From Anaspis maculata (Eukaryota; Arthropoda; Insecta; Coleoptera; Scraptiidae): DNA of 64,000 bases. The stretch's first letter is position 1. Each line of letters begins with the position of its first letter. Positions 33,106 to 44,816 of the stretch are shown here, piece by piece. The stretch covers positions 37,381,681 to 37,445,680 of the forward strand of contig OX421965.1 of assembly GCA_949128115.1 (NCBI GenBank), given 5' to 3'. The notes beneath the pieces were generated by a model. The model searched no databases. It was not told the origin of the DNA and saw only the letters and a program-made list of their open reading frames with translations. The position numbers and the translations under genes are program-made.

Positions 33106-33448
33106 TGTTACGTATTTCGCGTTTGGGTCCTTTGAAAATTGAGACGATCGTTTAAAACACAATCTGTTTAGTAATGCGTACTACTATGAATACACGTCAA
33201 TAATTAATATTCTCGCTTGTGTATATCGTTGATCACTCGTTGATTACTACTCGCTTTATCGCTCTGGATTCAAAACTGGTCTGTTGGTTGGCTCATCGGT
33301 GCTTGAATAGTTCGACTGTCATTCTGGAACTTTCAACCAGTTCTCTGGCAAACTCCACATCGACCGCCGCTACTACATTCGCGGTGATTCTCGAACAGTC
33401 CAACACTTTCGGGTGTATTTACCAGCGTGTTCTAGAGCGGCACCTCCG
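33106..33448 (+). repeat. LTR-like dispersed repeat, copy 2
   Basis: TGTTACGTATTTCGCGTTTG to about CGGCACCTCCGCC, colinear with the broken copy at 2347-5430 and continuing after the inverted-repeat block with CTATTGGGCTGTTG (33764-33777), which matches CTATTGGGCCGTTG at 5443. The 5 bases before the start (AATAG) recur at 33451, but since that falls inside the neighbouring inverted repeat I do not rely on it. A solo LTR is possible; no internal region is present. Confidence 0.4.
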
Positions 33449-33771
33449 CCAATAGGGTGATTGCATGTAGAGGGAGTTTATGGCAAAATGTCAATAGTGT
33501 CACTGTCATCTGTCAAGTTTCATCCCGGAGTCAACGTCAACCGCACTAACCTCACTAAATACTGTCATTTTTACGTGTTTTGTTTACATACTGTTTTGTT
33601 CGGCGTTTACGAGATCGATAGATTGTGATTTCTAATCATTCGAACAGTGCCTTACACCTAGCTATTATGTGCCCGAATGCAATTCCCTAACAAACGTCAA
33701 AACATAACTATCGATCCTTGCGCTGCCTGCCGGTGATCAGGTGAACGAATTTCATGCAATCACCCTATTGG
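33449..33771. mobile_element. Inverted-repeat element with CCAATAGGGTGATTGCATG ends
   Basis: A 19-bp perfect terminal inverted repeat: CCAATAGGGTGATTGCATG and CATGCAATCACCCTATTGG. The interior (323 bp in all) is non-coding and contains several CTGTCA motifs. It lies within the LTR-like repeat copy 2. Confidence 0.75.
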
Positions 33772-33797
33772 GCTGTTGTGTTTTACCCGCGCGTTAA

Positions 33798-35351
33798 TTG
33801 GCAAAAATCTTTTCCTCGTGGTGGCGCTGTACGCAATCAAACATGGTGGCCCAAGGGGCCTTGACAAATAGGTAGTAAACGCAGTGCGCATTTACATCAC
33901 AACAGCTGTCAACAGTGATAGCTGTCAGTGGAAGCGCAACAGTGGGCCAAGAACTGGGGGTTCGTTGGGAATGGAATTTCGTTGCAGTATCTATAACGTA
34001 TTTTTGTTTTAGAAAACGCCGATAGCGATAACACAGATTCATTTGCCCATTGAAATGGTCATGTTGGTGACCAAATCAGCCCCCTCTCGACAAAGTGCGA
34101 CGAAGTGATTGAGGCAGGTCATTTAATCGTGTGTGGGGTGACTGGGGCTCACTGCGACTGTGAGACTCTTGTGCTTTGTTATATCTCATAAATGGATAAT
34201 TGAAAACCATTTGGAGGTTAGGTTATGTGGACCAGTTGTTAGAACAGTGTCGTGAACTCGTGAAGCCATCTCCGATAAGCCAGTGAGAGCAGCCGGAGAG
34301 CCTGGAGATCAACGCCAGCGGTATTGAGAGAAGACTGAGAAGAGACCTGGCCTGCAAATCAGAATCCGTCACTCGCCTCATCAGTTCAGATTTAGAACAA
34401 CTTAATCGATTATTGAAAATATTTTCCATTGTAGAAACACTAACATCAACCGCTGATGCTATGATTAAACTTATGATTGAAGAATACTCAATTATTATTG
34501 ATAAACTATGATTTTCATTATTCTAGACAGTGGTGAATGGTTATTAGCTACTGAAATTTTACTTTACAGTCAATGTATAAGTTGTACGATTACTCCAAAA
34601 GAATGTTTATCTTTCTGGCCTAAACGATCATTGTTGGCTCATTTTCGTGATGCGTCCTGTTGTACCTACGCCTTGTCTTGTGGGGGCTTAGTATTTCCAC
34701 CTTGTGTAAAAGGGGCTCACAGAACTCAACATCTGTAATGCAAATAAGCATTCAGAGATTGCATTTTTCGGCCAGCATTTCACCAACTTACGTATCAGCT
34801 TTTGCTGCTGCATTGTACATTGTGTCCATCGGCGTATACTAACGCAGTAATTCAAGTCAAACTACAACACTCACCGTCAGTTCCACAAAAAAGATAATCA
34901 GCGATCAAGGCTGATTGCAGATTAACTGAACTTTTTTCTGCTGAACGCTTGGCGATTAACCACAAGAAATGTCTGAAATCTGTACTAGACTTATCATATT
35001 TTCATTATTGAAGGATAAACCAGCATCTCCATTGATCAGTCAGCTACAAATTGACAAACAAAATCGCGAATCAACTAATCTCGTATTATCTTTTTTGTGG
35101 AACCCACAGTCACTCGCTCACATTCACGATGATGTGGAAAACCAGGAAAACTAGGAAGACAAAAAAATTTAATTATTTTTCAACTGTCAAAACTGTCAAT
35201 ATTCTTATGATTTGGAGTGGGTACTGTCAACTGTCGAGTGCTACTGCGCTACTGCGCTGGGCTGTGCGCTGGGTACCTATTTGTCAAGGCCCTTTGGACC
35301 ACCATGTTTGATCGCGTTCAGCGCCTTCTGGTGGCCGCTGATTTTCGACAA
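33798..35351 (+). mobile_element. TIR element, family Q, copy 1 (1.55 kb)
   Basis: The ends TTGGCAAAAATCTTTTCC and the complement of GGCCGCTGATTTTCGACAA are followed by a strongly conserved TIR block (ATCAAACATGGTGGCCCAAG, GGGGCCTTGACAAATAGGTA) at 33839-33873, with its inverse at 35277-35316. The interior matches the sister copy at 47874-49159 in the opposite orientation at high identity. A + strand frame near 34238-34509 (INASGIERRLRRDLACKSES..., SDLEQLNRLLK) has an internal stop and looks like decayed coding sequence of unknown family. It contains the MITE at 34874-35109. Confidence 0.85.
34874..35109. mobile_element. MITE with proven insertion site (TCA duplication)
   Basis: The ends CCGTCAGTTCCACAAAAAAG and the complement of CTTTTTTGTGGAACCCACAG form a ~25-bp TIR. 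TCA flanks both sides (34871-34873, 35110-35112). The sister copy of the host element (minus strand near 48095-48115) reads ACTCACTCGCTCAC with no insert, so the 236-bp boundaries and the 3-bp duplication are established by comparison. Confidence 0.9.
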
Positions 35352-35713
35352 TATATGAATTATCAAGTCTCAGACATTTTCTAAGAAATTTTTTGCAAAA
35401 ACTAGCTAGTAGCTAGCCTGAGTTTACCCGGTGAAATTCATATCTCTTGGGATATAGCCTATGAGTATTATTATCTATACAATTATCTATGATACTTTTA
35501 AACTTACCGCAGAGTCTCGAGAACTGCTCTTGTGTTCATGGTTTATAAGCGCCCATATTAGTTATATTTATTATTTGGCCTGGTACCGCGATCAGTAGTC
35601 CAGTTTAAGAGCTCTCTGTACGCTTAGAGCGACTTTGACTCATTTAAATTGAAGCTGGTGCTTTTCTCCAAACTGACATTCAGAAAAATGATTTCTCATC
35701 TCTATTGTACGAA
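35352..35713. other. No feature recognised
   Basis: Unassigned intergenic sequence. Confidence 0.4.
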
Positions 35714-36131
35714 CAGTTGGAAAGGAAAAAAATCCGAGAAAAACCGATCACAGCCGAAGATCCTCCGATTTTACTCGCGCCATCCTAGTGCTTTTATTTG
35801 ACACGAAAAAAACTCTCCTCCTTCTGTGGTGGACTCTCCACGGTATTCCACACGACACATTCGAGTAATTTTTCCATAAAACATCTGGAGTCGAGGTTAT
35901 TTAGTTGCGAAAATTGCTAAACCATTGTTTCAACATTCGCAACTTTATATCTTTAGCTGCAAACGTCCTATTAAAAAATACTCGAAGCTGTCGTGCAGAA
36001 TACTGTAGAGAGTTCACGTTCAAGAAAGAAATTTTTTTCGTGTTAAATAAAAGCCATAGGATGGCGCGCGTAAAATCTGAGGATCCTCGGGTGTGGTCGG
36101 TTTTCTCTCTGATTTTTTCCTTTCGCCTGGT
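35714..36131. mobile_element. TIR element with ~190-bp arms
   Basis: CAGTTGGAAAGGAAAAAAAT / ATTTTTTCCTTTCGCCTGG, CCGATCACAGCCGAAGATCC / GGATCCTCGGGTGTGGTCGG, and GCGCCATCCTAGTGCTTTTA / AAAAGCCATAGGATGGCGC pair in order. No transposase frame. Confidence 0.8.
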
Positions 36132-36514
36132 TTACACGGAGATACCTATAAATGAATTTCTCAATGGAGGAATTTCTCAAAATTGCAGTTAAAAAAAATC
36201 ATCGGCTTTGATTTAGAGGCCGCATTTATGGTCAGAGCCGCGCTGAGGGTTGAGGGCTCTTAAGTAGACGGAGGTTCATGTATTAGACCTATTGTGTACA
36301 GTCGAGGCCACGGACTCCTTGAAAACGTTTATCTCAATAGTTCTTTTCATTTTACAGCGCGCGGCATGCTTGTCTTCTGAAGTAATGGCGTGTGGCGTGA
36401 GATACAAAATTTGCGTAAAATGACGTGTAGAACCGCCACAAAGTTCGAAAATACGCACCGCAGCGAACGAGGCTACAGCGAAATAGGCTACAAATTTATA
36501 CACAGGATACCTAC
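36132..36514. other. No feature recognised
   Basis: Unassigned; the minus frame 36276-36677 overlaps the next repeat and shows no motif. Confidence 0.4.
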
Positions 36515-37168
36515 TCCATTCCAAGCTTGAAAAAACCACAGCTGTCCATGAAAAATTCAAGTTTTGTTGGTGTCCCTGATCTTTGATGTTCAATGTCATC
36601 TTGATACAAGGGAGGTTACGATAAAATTTGTGTCCGTATGACATGAAACCTTCATCTGAACTACGCTGTGTTGTCAAATTGTCATTCTGCGGACTGGGGT
36701 CGCCGGCAGATCGCAGGTTTGCTCACTAGCCTCAGCCGCTTTCTTTCGGCTAGGATCACAGATCATGATCCTGGAACAGAAAGTGAATCAACGTACCTAG
36801 GTTCTTACAGGACGCGACGTGCTCAGGTCACCAGAATATCACTTGCGACGAAATCACACCACGGCGTTAGAACTGGGTTTGCTTCGATCATTTTTTGAAT
36901 TGTATATTCTTACTATTGCACCTCTCAACACTTTCACTATTGTAATAACGTACCTAACGGCGTTATTAGAAAAAAAAAGATGAAAATATTGTGTCAGAGT
37001 CAAAATCTGACCTAACAATCAAATTAAAATGGCAGTACAGCAGAGCAAACATCACTTTGACAAAGTTGAATAAATCATCTAAATTTTTTCAATCCATCAA
37101 CTTAGCAGATTGTTCAACTTGAAGAAAAAATATCATAGGCAACAGTGGTTTTTTCAAGCTTGGAATAG
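36515..37168. mobile_element. TIR element, family L, copy 2
   Basis: TCCATTCCAAGCTTGAAAAA at the left and the complement of TTTTTTCAAGCTTGGAATAGA at the right. It is longer than copy 1 (32722-33099) by about 275 bp of extra interior (around 36600-36890), while the right halves align. Confidence 0.75.
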
Positions 37169-37178
37169 ATAAATATAG

Positions 37179-37613
37179 TAGTGGTTACTTTTTTCCATCA
37201 ATAAGTCCGCGTGGTTCATTAAATTATAAATGACTGCGTTTTACATTGATGTGACGTGCGTATGCAATCCATAATAATTCAACCCTCGTTTTCAGTTTGA
37301 CAGGCAACGGCCGTCACTTTTCGCTGTTGTCAACGTCAACCAAACCGTCAACGTCGTCAACTATTTATTCGCCATTTTAAAGTCCGCTTCGAGTGTCATA
37401 CGTTTACAAATAAGTCTTCATTATGTTCTTCCGAGTATTAAAATCAGTTTTTTTTTTCAAAACTAAATTTCAAATCAAGCCCAACTCTTTGACTTCGCAA
37501 AATTTTAAGGGTTGCATTATGGGTTGCATACGCACGTTACATCAATGTAAGACGCAATTATTCACAATTCAATGAACAACCCGGACTTTTTGATGAAAAA
37601 TAAGTAATCACTA
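37179..37613. mobile_element. TIR element with ~90-bp arms
   Basis: TAGTGGTTACTTTTTTCCAT, GTTCATTAAATTATAAATGA and TACATTGATGTGACGTGCGT at the left are mirrored by ATGAAAAATAAGTAATCACTA, TTCACAATTCAATGAAC and ACGCACGTTACATCAATGTA at the right. The centre holds CTGTTGTCAACGTCAACC-type GTCAA motifs. Confidence 0.8.
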
Positions 37614-37666
37614 GTGTGTATTAATTTCTAGTTTATTACTCTGTTCGCTGCGGCGTGTATTTTTTT

Positions 37667-37931
37667 TTACCCGAAACTGACAGGTGAAGTGTCCATTACA
37701 AGCGTCTTTTGACGCGGGAAAGTGAGATTTCCCTGCCTAGGCAGGTACAGTCTCCACCTGCCTATGGCAGAAAAATCTTACTTTCCTGCGTCAAAAACGT
37801 TTTGTTTGCTGGAAACTGTTGGAAACTGGACCCAGCAACGTGATATTTGCCAAACTGTACCAGAATGACATTTCATCAGAATTCTGGTACCAATTTCTTT
37901 CTTTGTGGTTTATTGAGGTAGTTTCGGGTAA
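37667..37931. mobile_element. Short inverted-repeat element and adjacent hairpin
   Basis: TTACCCGAAACT and AGTTTCGGGTAA bound this segment. Inside, GGAAAGTGAGATTTCCCTGCC... and GGCAGAAAAATCTTACTTTCC pair. Just outside, 37962-38032 forms a separate ~70-bp hairpin (TTTACAGGGCACGTAGGC / GCCTACTAGCCCTGTAAA). Confidence 0.6.
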
Positions 37932-38032
37932 AACGTTATACATAATACGCCAAAAAAGTGTCTTTACAGGGCACGTAGGCTTCCAGGCGTCGCTTACGCT
38001 CGTCCTTGAATATGCCTACTAGCCCTGTAAAG

Positions 38033-39996
38033 ATTCACTTTCCTGCCTTATTACGTAAATAACTGTTAAAAACTGTTAATAACTGTCGCAAATTTTGTAT
38101 CTGACGCCATTACTTCATAACACGAGCATGCGAGGATGTTAAAATTTGGCGCATGCGCTAGGTATACCACTATGATGAAACTTACTATTAGCTCAATATG
38201 CTTCCGCTGTAGACGATTGACCTTATTGGGGAAAATGGCCTTTTCGTGAAGGAAGTTTTAGGGAATTAATTATTTGAGGAGGTCCAAGTTGCCGCAGCAA
38301 CGTCGGCTGTTACGTCAATTGGTGGCACGTCAAAACTGCCACTTTGCTGTCTTGTGCAGTCCACTACAAGCAAACTTTTGTTCTTGTGAACCCTTGGGAC
38401 CCCGTAGGCTCTTTATTGGGCCCCATGTTGATGATCAGCGTTGTCGCAGACCTTTCTCTAAATCATCCATAGCTTCCGTTCCGCCTAAGGAAGAGCAACA
38501 GACTGTCACATCCGCACGGAGGGAAACACACAAGCCAGCCTGCCAGCCAAGAAAGTCAGTTGGGCTGGCCGTGCAAAGTCAACCACCACCTACCTTTTTT
38601 CCTCGCTTTTTTCTAAAGATTTTCTGCTTGGGGTTCCGCTGGAGATCCCCATTTTTCATTCTAATAAGCTCGCCGTAGCTACCTTTGTGTTCGGGACGCA
38701 AACGTTGCCTTTTCCTTACCGCAATCGCAATGTAGTGCATTGCTGGGGGCGTAGTCTTATAGCTGCGCACCTCTGGAGCTAGATCTACTACAAGCCTGCT
38801 AACTACATCAACCATATTATGAAATAAGAGACACAGATACAAACCCCTTTTCCACATTATTTCTACTTGCCAAATTCCCATGTCAATGATGTGGGGCCTA
38901 CTCTATGGATGTGGGTATTGCAGGTATCTGCTAGTGCCCACCTAGGCTACTAGACGTCGGAGTATGTGTTCTTCTCAAAAAATTCCTCCACGATCAAGTA
39001 CCGAGCTCTACACCAGGTGGCGTTTTTAATTGTGAATCACCTATGAGCTGCAACCATTAGGCATTATCCGACATTTCCTTCCTAGTCCTGTGATGGTACG
39101 CGCCCCTCTCCTCCACTGATATGTTATGTTTTTGGTCTATGGTCGTCTGAACCCTTCGTTGTGCACGCATGTGAGCGTCTCAAGTTCTTTGTTCTAGACG
39201 AGAACGCAAATTGAGGACAGCTGCTGTAAATTCAATGAAACACGGATAAATGGACTAACAAAGTGGTTTTTTATTTGACTTTCCAGCAAAGTTCAGATGA
39301 ATTTGTCTCTTTTCTCAAAACACCTGACACAAGAAGACTGACAGAATGACAAAATGACACACAAACAAAACAAGAAATATCAATTAAATCAATGCCAGAA
39401 TAATACAATCCAACACGGAAGTAAATGAATAAAGTGCAACAAAAATAACGAAACATGTCAAACTGTCAGTAAAAGAAAAAGGAAGAGTGACGGATTCAAC
39501 AACGGACACCCAGATAAAGAACTCGCCAAAGAAAACCCTGGTATAAAGTCTGTTGTCTCCTTAACAAGATTACGAAAGAACTTGTGCAGAGATCGTCAAC
39601 ATTTTTGCTGAAGCTCATTGGACCCTTCCCTTGCAGCGCCAAGTTTCGCTTTGCTTGTTTCGCTTTGCTTCGCCATGCAATAATAATTTACGCTTTGCAA
39701 TTTACTCCACTTCATTTCCAACTCACACATACAAAAGTGAAGAACATCAGTAAACAATATACAAAAATACAACAATCTACCAGATTGTTTACTACCATCA
39801 ACTAAGGTATGTTGAGTCTCCAAGGTACACCAGACGCTGAATAAAAATCCCCAAGCCCAGGAGATAAATTTGTCTCGCTAAAGTTGCAACCTACTCTACA
39901 TCATCAGTCTATAATAGTAAACAAAGATTGAGCAGTTGATGCCTCTACTCCACATTTAGTACTCAAAAATACCCAAAATACCAAACAGGACTTTGA
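38033..39996. other. No gene recognised (about 2 kb)
   Basis: The overlapping frames 38274-38678 (+) and 38579-38881 (-) are the longest; neither shows a known domain. I leave them unnamed. Confidence 0.4.
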
Positions 39997-40245
39997 ATCA
40001 TGGCCGATTTTTGAGAGTTTCTGAGCAATGAAAAAGACTTGAAATAATGGTGGATGATTTGAGAGTTTCTGAGTGAATTAGAAAGGCTTGGAATAATGGC
40101 GGATAAGTTGAGAGTTTCTGAACAAATGAGGAAGACTTGAAATAATGGCAGATGGTTTGAGAGTTCCTGAGCAACGAGGAAGACTAGAAATAATGGCAGA
40201 TAAGTTGAGAGTTTCTAAGCAATGAGGAAGATGTCACTCAACAAA
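39997..40245. repeat. Minisatellite, period 48-49 bp, about 5 units
   Basis: The motif GAGAGTTTCTGAG starts at 40013, 40061, 40110, 40159 and 40207 (spacing 48, 49, 49, 48), with intervening AGGAAGACTTGAAATAATGG. Units differ by scattered substitutions. Confidence 0.9.
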
Positions 40246-40469
40246 TGACAAGGAGTTTGAAGTTGTTCAAGCAACAGCAATGGCCCGTCACCCCATTCAA
40301 TTGACCAACGTCAATTTTCCCCGTCTTCGCCATGTTTCTTGATTTCCCCCTTCCCTCCTGAAAGAGTCCCACAACCCAACAAAAATAAATAAATACATTC
40401 ACGGTGGACGAGAGGGAGGATATACCATGGGTACGACTTTCATATAAGTACATCTACAAAATATTTTTC

Positions 40470-40735
40470 TAATTTCAGTCAGCTATCAATATAGTGAAAG
40501 AATTAGATCGCTATGTCTTCAGGTTCATGTTTTACATTCATCTCTCACTTTGAGGGCGGCGTGTGGGAGCGGCAGAGTTTGGCAAAGAAATTCTTGCACA
40601 GTTTGAGTCAAGAGTTTCTGAATGTTCGAGGTAACATTATCAGCTAAATCAGTGAAAATTGTTGAAAGTTGCACTTTTTTTCTTTTGTGGGCGGAAGCTG
40701 GACGCGGCGTCATATCAAAAGTAGCCTTATTACGA
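40470..40735 (-). repeat. Single unit of the G-rich ~260-bp satellite
   Basis: It shares AGATCGCTATGTCTTC, GGCGGCGTGTGGGAGCGGCA, AAAGTTGCACTTTTT and AAAAGTAGCC with the arrays at 42165-42870 (same orientation) and 58240-59130 (opposite orientation). An isolated monomer. Confidence 0.8.
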
Positions 40736-42164
40736 CCTCAACAGAATTGTGAGCGCCGGCCCTGCCAGCGTCAGTGGAGAAGGCTGGATTCTAAAAAAGT
40801 TGACAAAAGGCGCCACGGATTTGTGTGGTGCTCACAATAAATAACTAGGTACTTACCAAATTAATCTTAATAACTTCAACGCTAATTAAGTACAAACCCG
40901 AAAATAATAATCCACGATGAAAGAAAAGATAAAATTCCAATTTGATAAAACGTTTAATCTTGAGGGAAGAACACTACGAAAATAAAATAAATAAAACAAA
41001 ATCAAAAGGGTGGTTTCTGAAATCACTACACACGACTTGGTGAATTCAATATATACAGGTAGGTATCGGTAAACAAATTATACGAGGACTAATACAGAGT
41101 GTTTGTGCAAGTAACTGGTGGTAGTTCCACAACTAAATACCGAAATAGCCCTAGAATGTCAGGCCTGCAAAGAGAAATCTACGGCTTCGAGCCTGAAAGT
41201 GAATTCTACCTTGACTCCCAAGTCTAATTAAGAATTGTCTAGCATGAGGGGTTGAGTGCAACTCGCGGGGGTTTCACAGCTGTGCAACTTCTCAAGTTTT
41301 ACCTCGATAAATCAGGTGACGAATATTGAAATCTTAACTAGACGTTTGGGCAGGTAATGGGAAAGAAAAAAAAAGAAAACACAGTAGCTTCTTCTCTCTA
41401 CAGGACTACCTTCACTTTTCCACTGTGGCAATCACTTTCCAAAAGGGGCTGGTATTATAGTTGGCTTGGAATAATATAGATGCTGTTCCAGACACTCGTA
41501 TTTTGCCTGTTGTTCTTTTCCGTGAAGACAGAGTAGGTAGTTCGCCCTTAGTCACAACACTTGATATTGACAAATCCAAATAACTTCGCTTTCCAATCAA
41601 CCTCAGTTTCAGCCGGATAATAGAAGCCTTCAGTTATGCTGAGCGGCTTTAAGTAAATTATTTATACCAGCGGTTGATAAACGTCCGGAGTGCAAAATAT
41701 GCGATTTGTCTCACGACAAAGTAGAAAAGTAACGTCTCAGATGTTGGAGACGGTGAAGAAAGATTTCAAGCGATCCCTCGTGTAAGAAATAATCCGACTT
41801 CGAGTCGTTCTCGCTTGGCAAATTCAGCCAGAGATTCTTGAGGACCGGCTAATAATCTGCAGGTTGCGATCGATTTATGTGTGCAGATATTACAAATCTT
41901 TCAAAGACACAAATAATCAAAATTTCATAGCCAAAGTACCTCTCGTTACCAAGGGACGCTGAAGAATAATCAGTTTCGCCTTATCACCGCTTTTTCATTC
42001 CGTTCTTGTACCACGAACAAGTATTACCTATCATTCATTCGTTCCAGAAAATAATTCAAAACTATTTACTCTAATCGAACAAAATCGTGCCGTGATGATA
42101 TACAGGGTGAACTTTAAATACGTAAAACGAAAATAAGCAAAATGATGTCACAAACTATCCTTTT
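40736..42164. other. No gene recognised
   Basis: AT-rich intergenic sequence; the frame 41412-41600 (minus) has no motif. Confidence 0.4.
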
Positions 42165-42870
42165 CCATTTTTAGTCAGCTATCCATATAGTGAAAAACTT
42201 AGATCGCTATGTCTTCGGGTTCATGTTTTTCATTTATCTCTTACTTTGGGGGCGGCGTGTGGGAGCGGCAGCGTTCGGCTGAGCAAATGTTGCACAATTT
42301 GAGTTGGCAGTTCCTAAATGTTTAAGGGAACATCTCAATCAGTAACATTTGTGAAAGTTGCACTTTTTAACGTTTGGGGGCGGAATCTGGGGGCGGCGAC
42401 TAACCAAAAGTAGCCTATCCTTTCCCATTTTTAGTCAGCTATTTATATACCAAAAGAATCAGATCGCTATGTCTTCGGGCTTATGTTTTTCATTTTAAAG
42501 TGATTGGGGGCGGTTTTTAGCAGTTTTTTTCATGTCGGGGGCGCATATTGAAGACGGAATGTTTCTTGGCCTACGTTTATAAGTGGCAACTATGTATTAT
42601 TCAAAAAATGAGAACACCAGGGCATCAGGTCTGGTAGAAAGTTCAATATTATGTTATTTCAAGTTTATCGGGGGCGGTTTTCTCTATGTTGGCGGCGCAA
42701 TATAGACATCCAATATAGCCTAGCCCTTCTTCGGGAGTGGCAGCTATGTAACAGCGAAAAAATTAGAAAGCTAGGTCGTCTAGTTTGGGAGGAGTTCGAG
42801 GAACGGACGGACGGACGGACAAAGCGGTTGCAATAGCGATTTTCATCAAGATGGAAAATGCGCTAAAAAT
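42165..42870 (-). repeat. G-rich satellite array ending in a GGAC tetranucleotide run
   Basis: Two diverged satellite units (AGATCGCTATGTCTTCGG at about 42203 and 42452) pass into a segment with GGGGGCGGTTTT and GCGGCGCAATATAGAC, then a (GGAC)n run and CAATAGCGATTTTCATCAAG. The last ~320 bp is repeated inverted at 57785-58140, so this is one dispersed composite repeat. The nearby 43.0 kb AT-rich (TTATTATT) tail is separate. Confidence 0.8.
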
Positions 42871-43442
42871 ATAACGACTACGAAAATGTTATTTGGTGTT
42901 GCATAATTTATTGTTAGGGACAAGTCTACAGTGCATCACATTTGTTTTTAATGTACACATGCATCAAAGATGAATAAATACCTATTATTATTATTTTTAT
43001 TATTATAATTCAGCACGGCTCTTTCATTCTCGATAGCGCAATTTACAATGATCATCAACAAAATGAAATGCGGTCTGCTGTTCCGATTTTTCAATAATTA
43101 GGCATGCGAGGCATATAGTGACACGGATATAAATTAATAAATAATCAAGCGGATCAAAATAATGACATCAAATCTCAAGTAAAACAGAGATTCCCATGTA
43201 ACATTAGAAACAAAACAGTGACATTACGATAAAGTAACCCAAATTGTAAATAATTATCAACACAGTACAAACAATTCCAAAAACATGAGAGCATCCCCGT
43301 CTTGTAAAAACACCGCAAATTGAAAGAAAATGGTAACCAGAAACCCATATACAGCGAACAGCGTGTTCAACAATTATTGTCCTTGCCGCCTTTTCGAAAT
43401 TTGGCCCTCATCAGACATGCACCGCTTCAATGAAATCATTTT
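42871..43442. other. Repeat debris, no gene
   Basis: Contains a (TTA)n stretch near 42990. An 85-bp block (43350-43440: TTGTCCTTGCCGCCTTTTCG...) recurs inverted at 50590-50675 next to the Crypton-like frame. Confidence 0.5.
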
Positions 43443-43568
43443 GGAATACCGTAGTAACGAAATTGATAGACGTCACGTCACACTGACTGATAAAAAATCT
43501 GAGGTTAACAGTGACGGCATTGACGCCTTATCCATTCCCGTTCCGTCAGGTTGCTTGTTCACCTTAGG

Positions 43569-44486
43569 TTTGTTCGCGTCGCATGAACCTTCTGCACTTT
43601 TCTGCCCTAAGTGCACTTTACCGTTCGCGTCGCAGAAAAAGTACAGTTTGGTGGTGTTCGCGTCGCCGAAAAAGTTCTCAGTGCCAGAAAAAAGTGCTGC
43701 ACCTTCTACACCCAGTCGGAGGGTGGTGCCAAAAGTTCAGAACCCAGAAAGTTTGCCATTTATGACATTTGGATGATTTAGCGCCTGATTTGACGTTAGC
43801 TTCTGTCTGTACGATGGACTTGTGGAAAGTTGCTGAAGAAGGAGACCTCGTATATTTTGGCGATCAAAGAAGAAAGATCCACCAAGAAGTGGAATGACTT
43901 GTTTTACATAATTTTTATTTGCCTTCTTCATGGTGTTGAAATATAACGTCCGTCCGTAAAAAATGTCTGTTTCTCTGTCATCGTCCTCGTCGGTGGAAAG
44001 TTGCTGAAGAAGGAGACTTCGTATATTTTGGCGATCAAAGAAGAAAGATCCACCAAGAAGTGGAGAGACTTGTTCTACATAATTTTTATTTGCCTTCTTC
44101 ATGTGTTGAAATATAACGTCCGTCCGTAAAAATGTCTGTTTCTCTGTCATCGTCCTCGTCGGAAGAAGCTATGTTGTGTGTAATCAGTCCAAACATCATC
44201 ATAAGAGCGTTTCGGTTCTGCTTGGCGATTGCTTCGCTCTTGGCAGTCTTGGCACAGCTCTTGGCTTTGCTCGACATTTTACAAATGAATTCTGAAGCTA
44301 TCACTCAGAATTCGGAAAGTATCAACACTGTCAACTATCAACTATCAAATCTGGTTCTACAAGATTTATTGCACTAAACCGTTCGCGTCGATTTGGTGTT
44401 TTAATCTGCACCAACTACACCTCGTACATGTACTTCAAGGTTCATATGAACTTTTGGGTGCCAAAGGTTCATGCGACGCGAACAAA
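43569..44486 (-). mobile_element. Nested TIR element with decayed ORF
   Basis: A perfect 23-bp terminal inverted repeat around TTCGCGTCGCATGAACCTT. It holds the minus-strand frame described at 43737-44304. Other copies of GTTCGCGTCG occur inside near the left end. The family is unknown to me. Confidence 0.8.
43737..44304 (-). pseudogene. Unrecognised transposon ORF with in-frame 171-bp duplication
   Basis: Minus-strand reading starts MIASEFICKMSSKAKSC..., then SSDEDDDRETDIF, shifts frame, and continues KANKNYVEQVSPLLGGSFFF...LLLQQLS twice. A direct DNA duplication of period 171 bp (units from 43822 and 43993) makes the ~57-residue segment repeat in frame. The 43993 unit (upstream in the reading direction) carries two single-base deletions that break the frame. 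An acidic DEDDD stretch followed by RxxxLLxQ could be the N-terminal part of a DDE transposase companion, but I cannot name it. Confidence 0.5.
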
Positions 44487-44502
44487 TCTCTTGTTCACTA
44501 TA

Positions 44503-44776
44503 GACCATTTCCACTGACGTCACGCAGCTCCGTCTTGAACAGCTGATTCGGGGCAACGTCAGTCAGATCTGCGTTATCTGTCACGGGACACGTGGGCCAC
44601 GTCAGTCATGTGCGTCAGTCAGATTGGTAGTATGTCAATCTGTCAGTCGGTGCCGGCGTTGAAAAGTCACTGGTGTCACAAAGTTTTGACAAATTGGCAC
44701 GTATAGTTGACATCAGTTTGACGTTGCCCCGAATCAGCCGTTCGACACGTGCGTGTGACGTCATGCGGAAATGGTC
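44503..44776. mobile_element. MITE with GACCATTTCC ends
   Basis: GACCATTTCCACTGACGTCA at the left mirrors TGACGTCATGCGGAAATGGTC at the right, then GATTCGGGGCAACGTCAG / TGACGTTGCCCCGAATCAG. 274 bp, non-coding. Confidence 0.85.
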
Positions 44777-44816
44777 CGTTTACCAGCAGGAGCGCGTTCA
44801 GGAATGAAGAGACCAA

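Noticed and set aside
38274..38881. Overlapping 134- and 100-codon frames
   Set aside because: Opposite strands, low-complexity basic composition, no motif; not supported as genes.
39997..40245. CRISPR-like regular repeats
   Set aside because: Units are contiguous tandem copies without unique spacers, in an animal genome.
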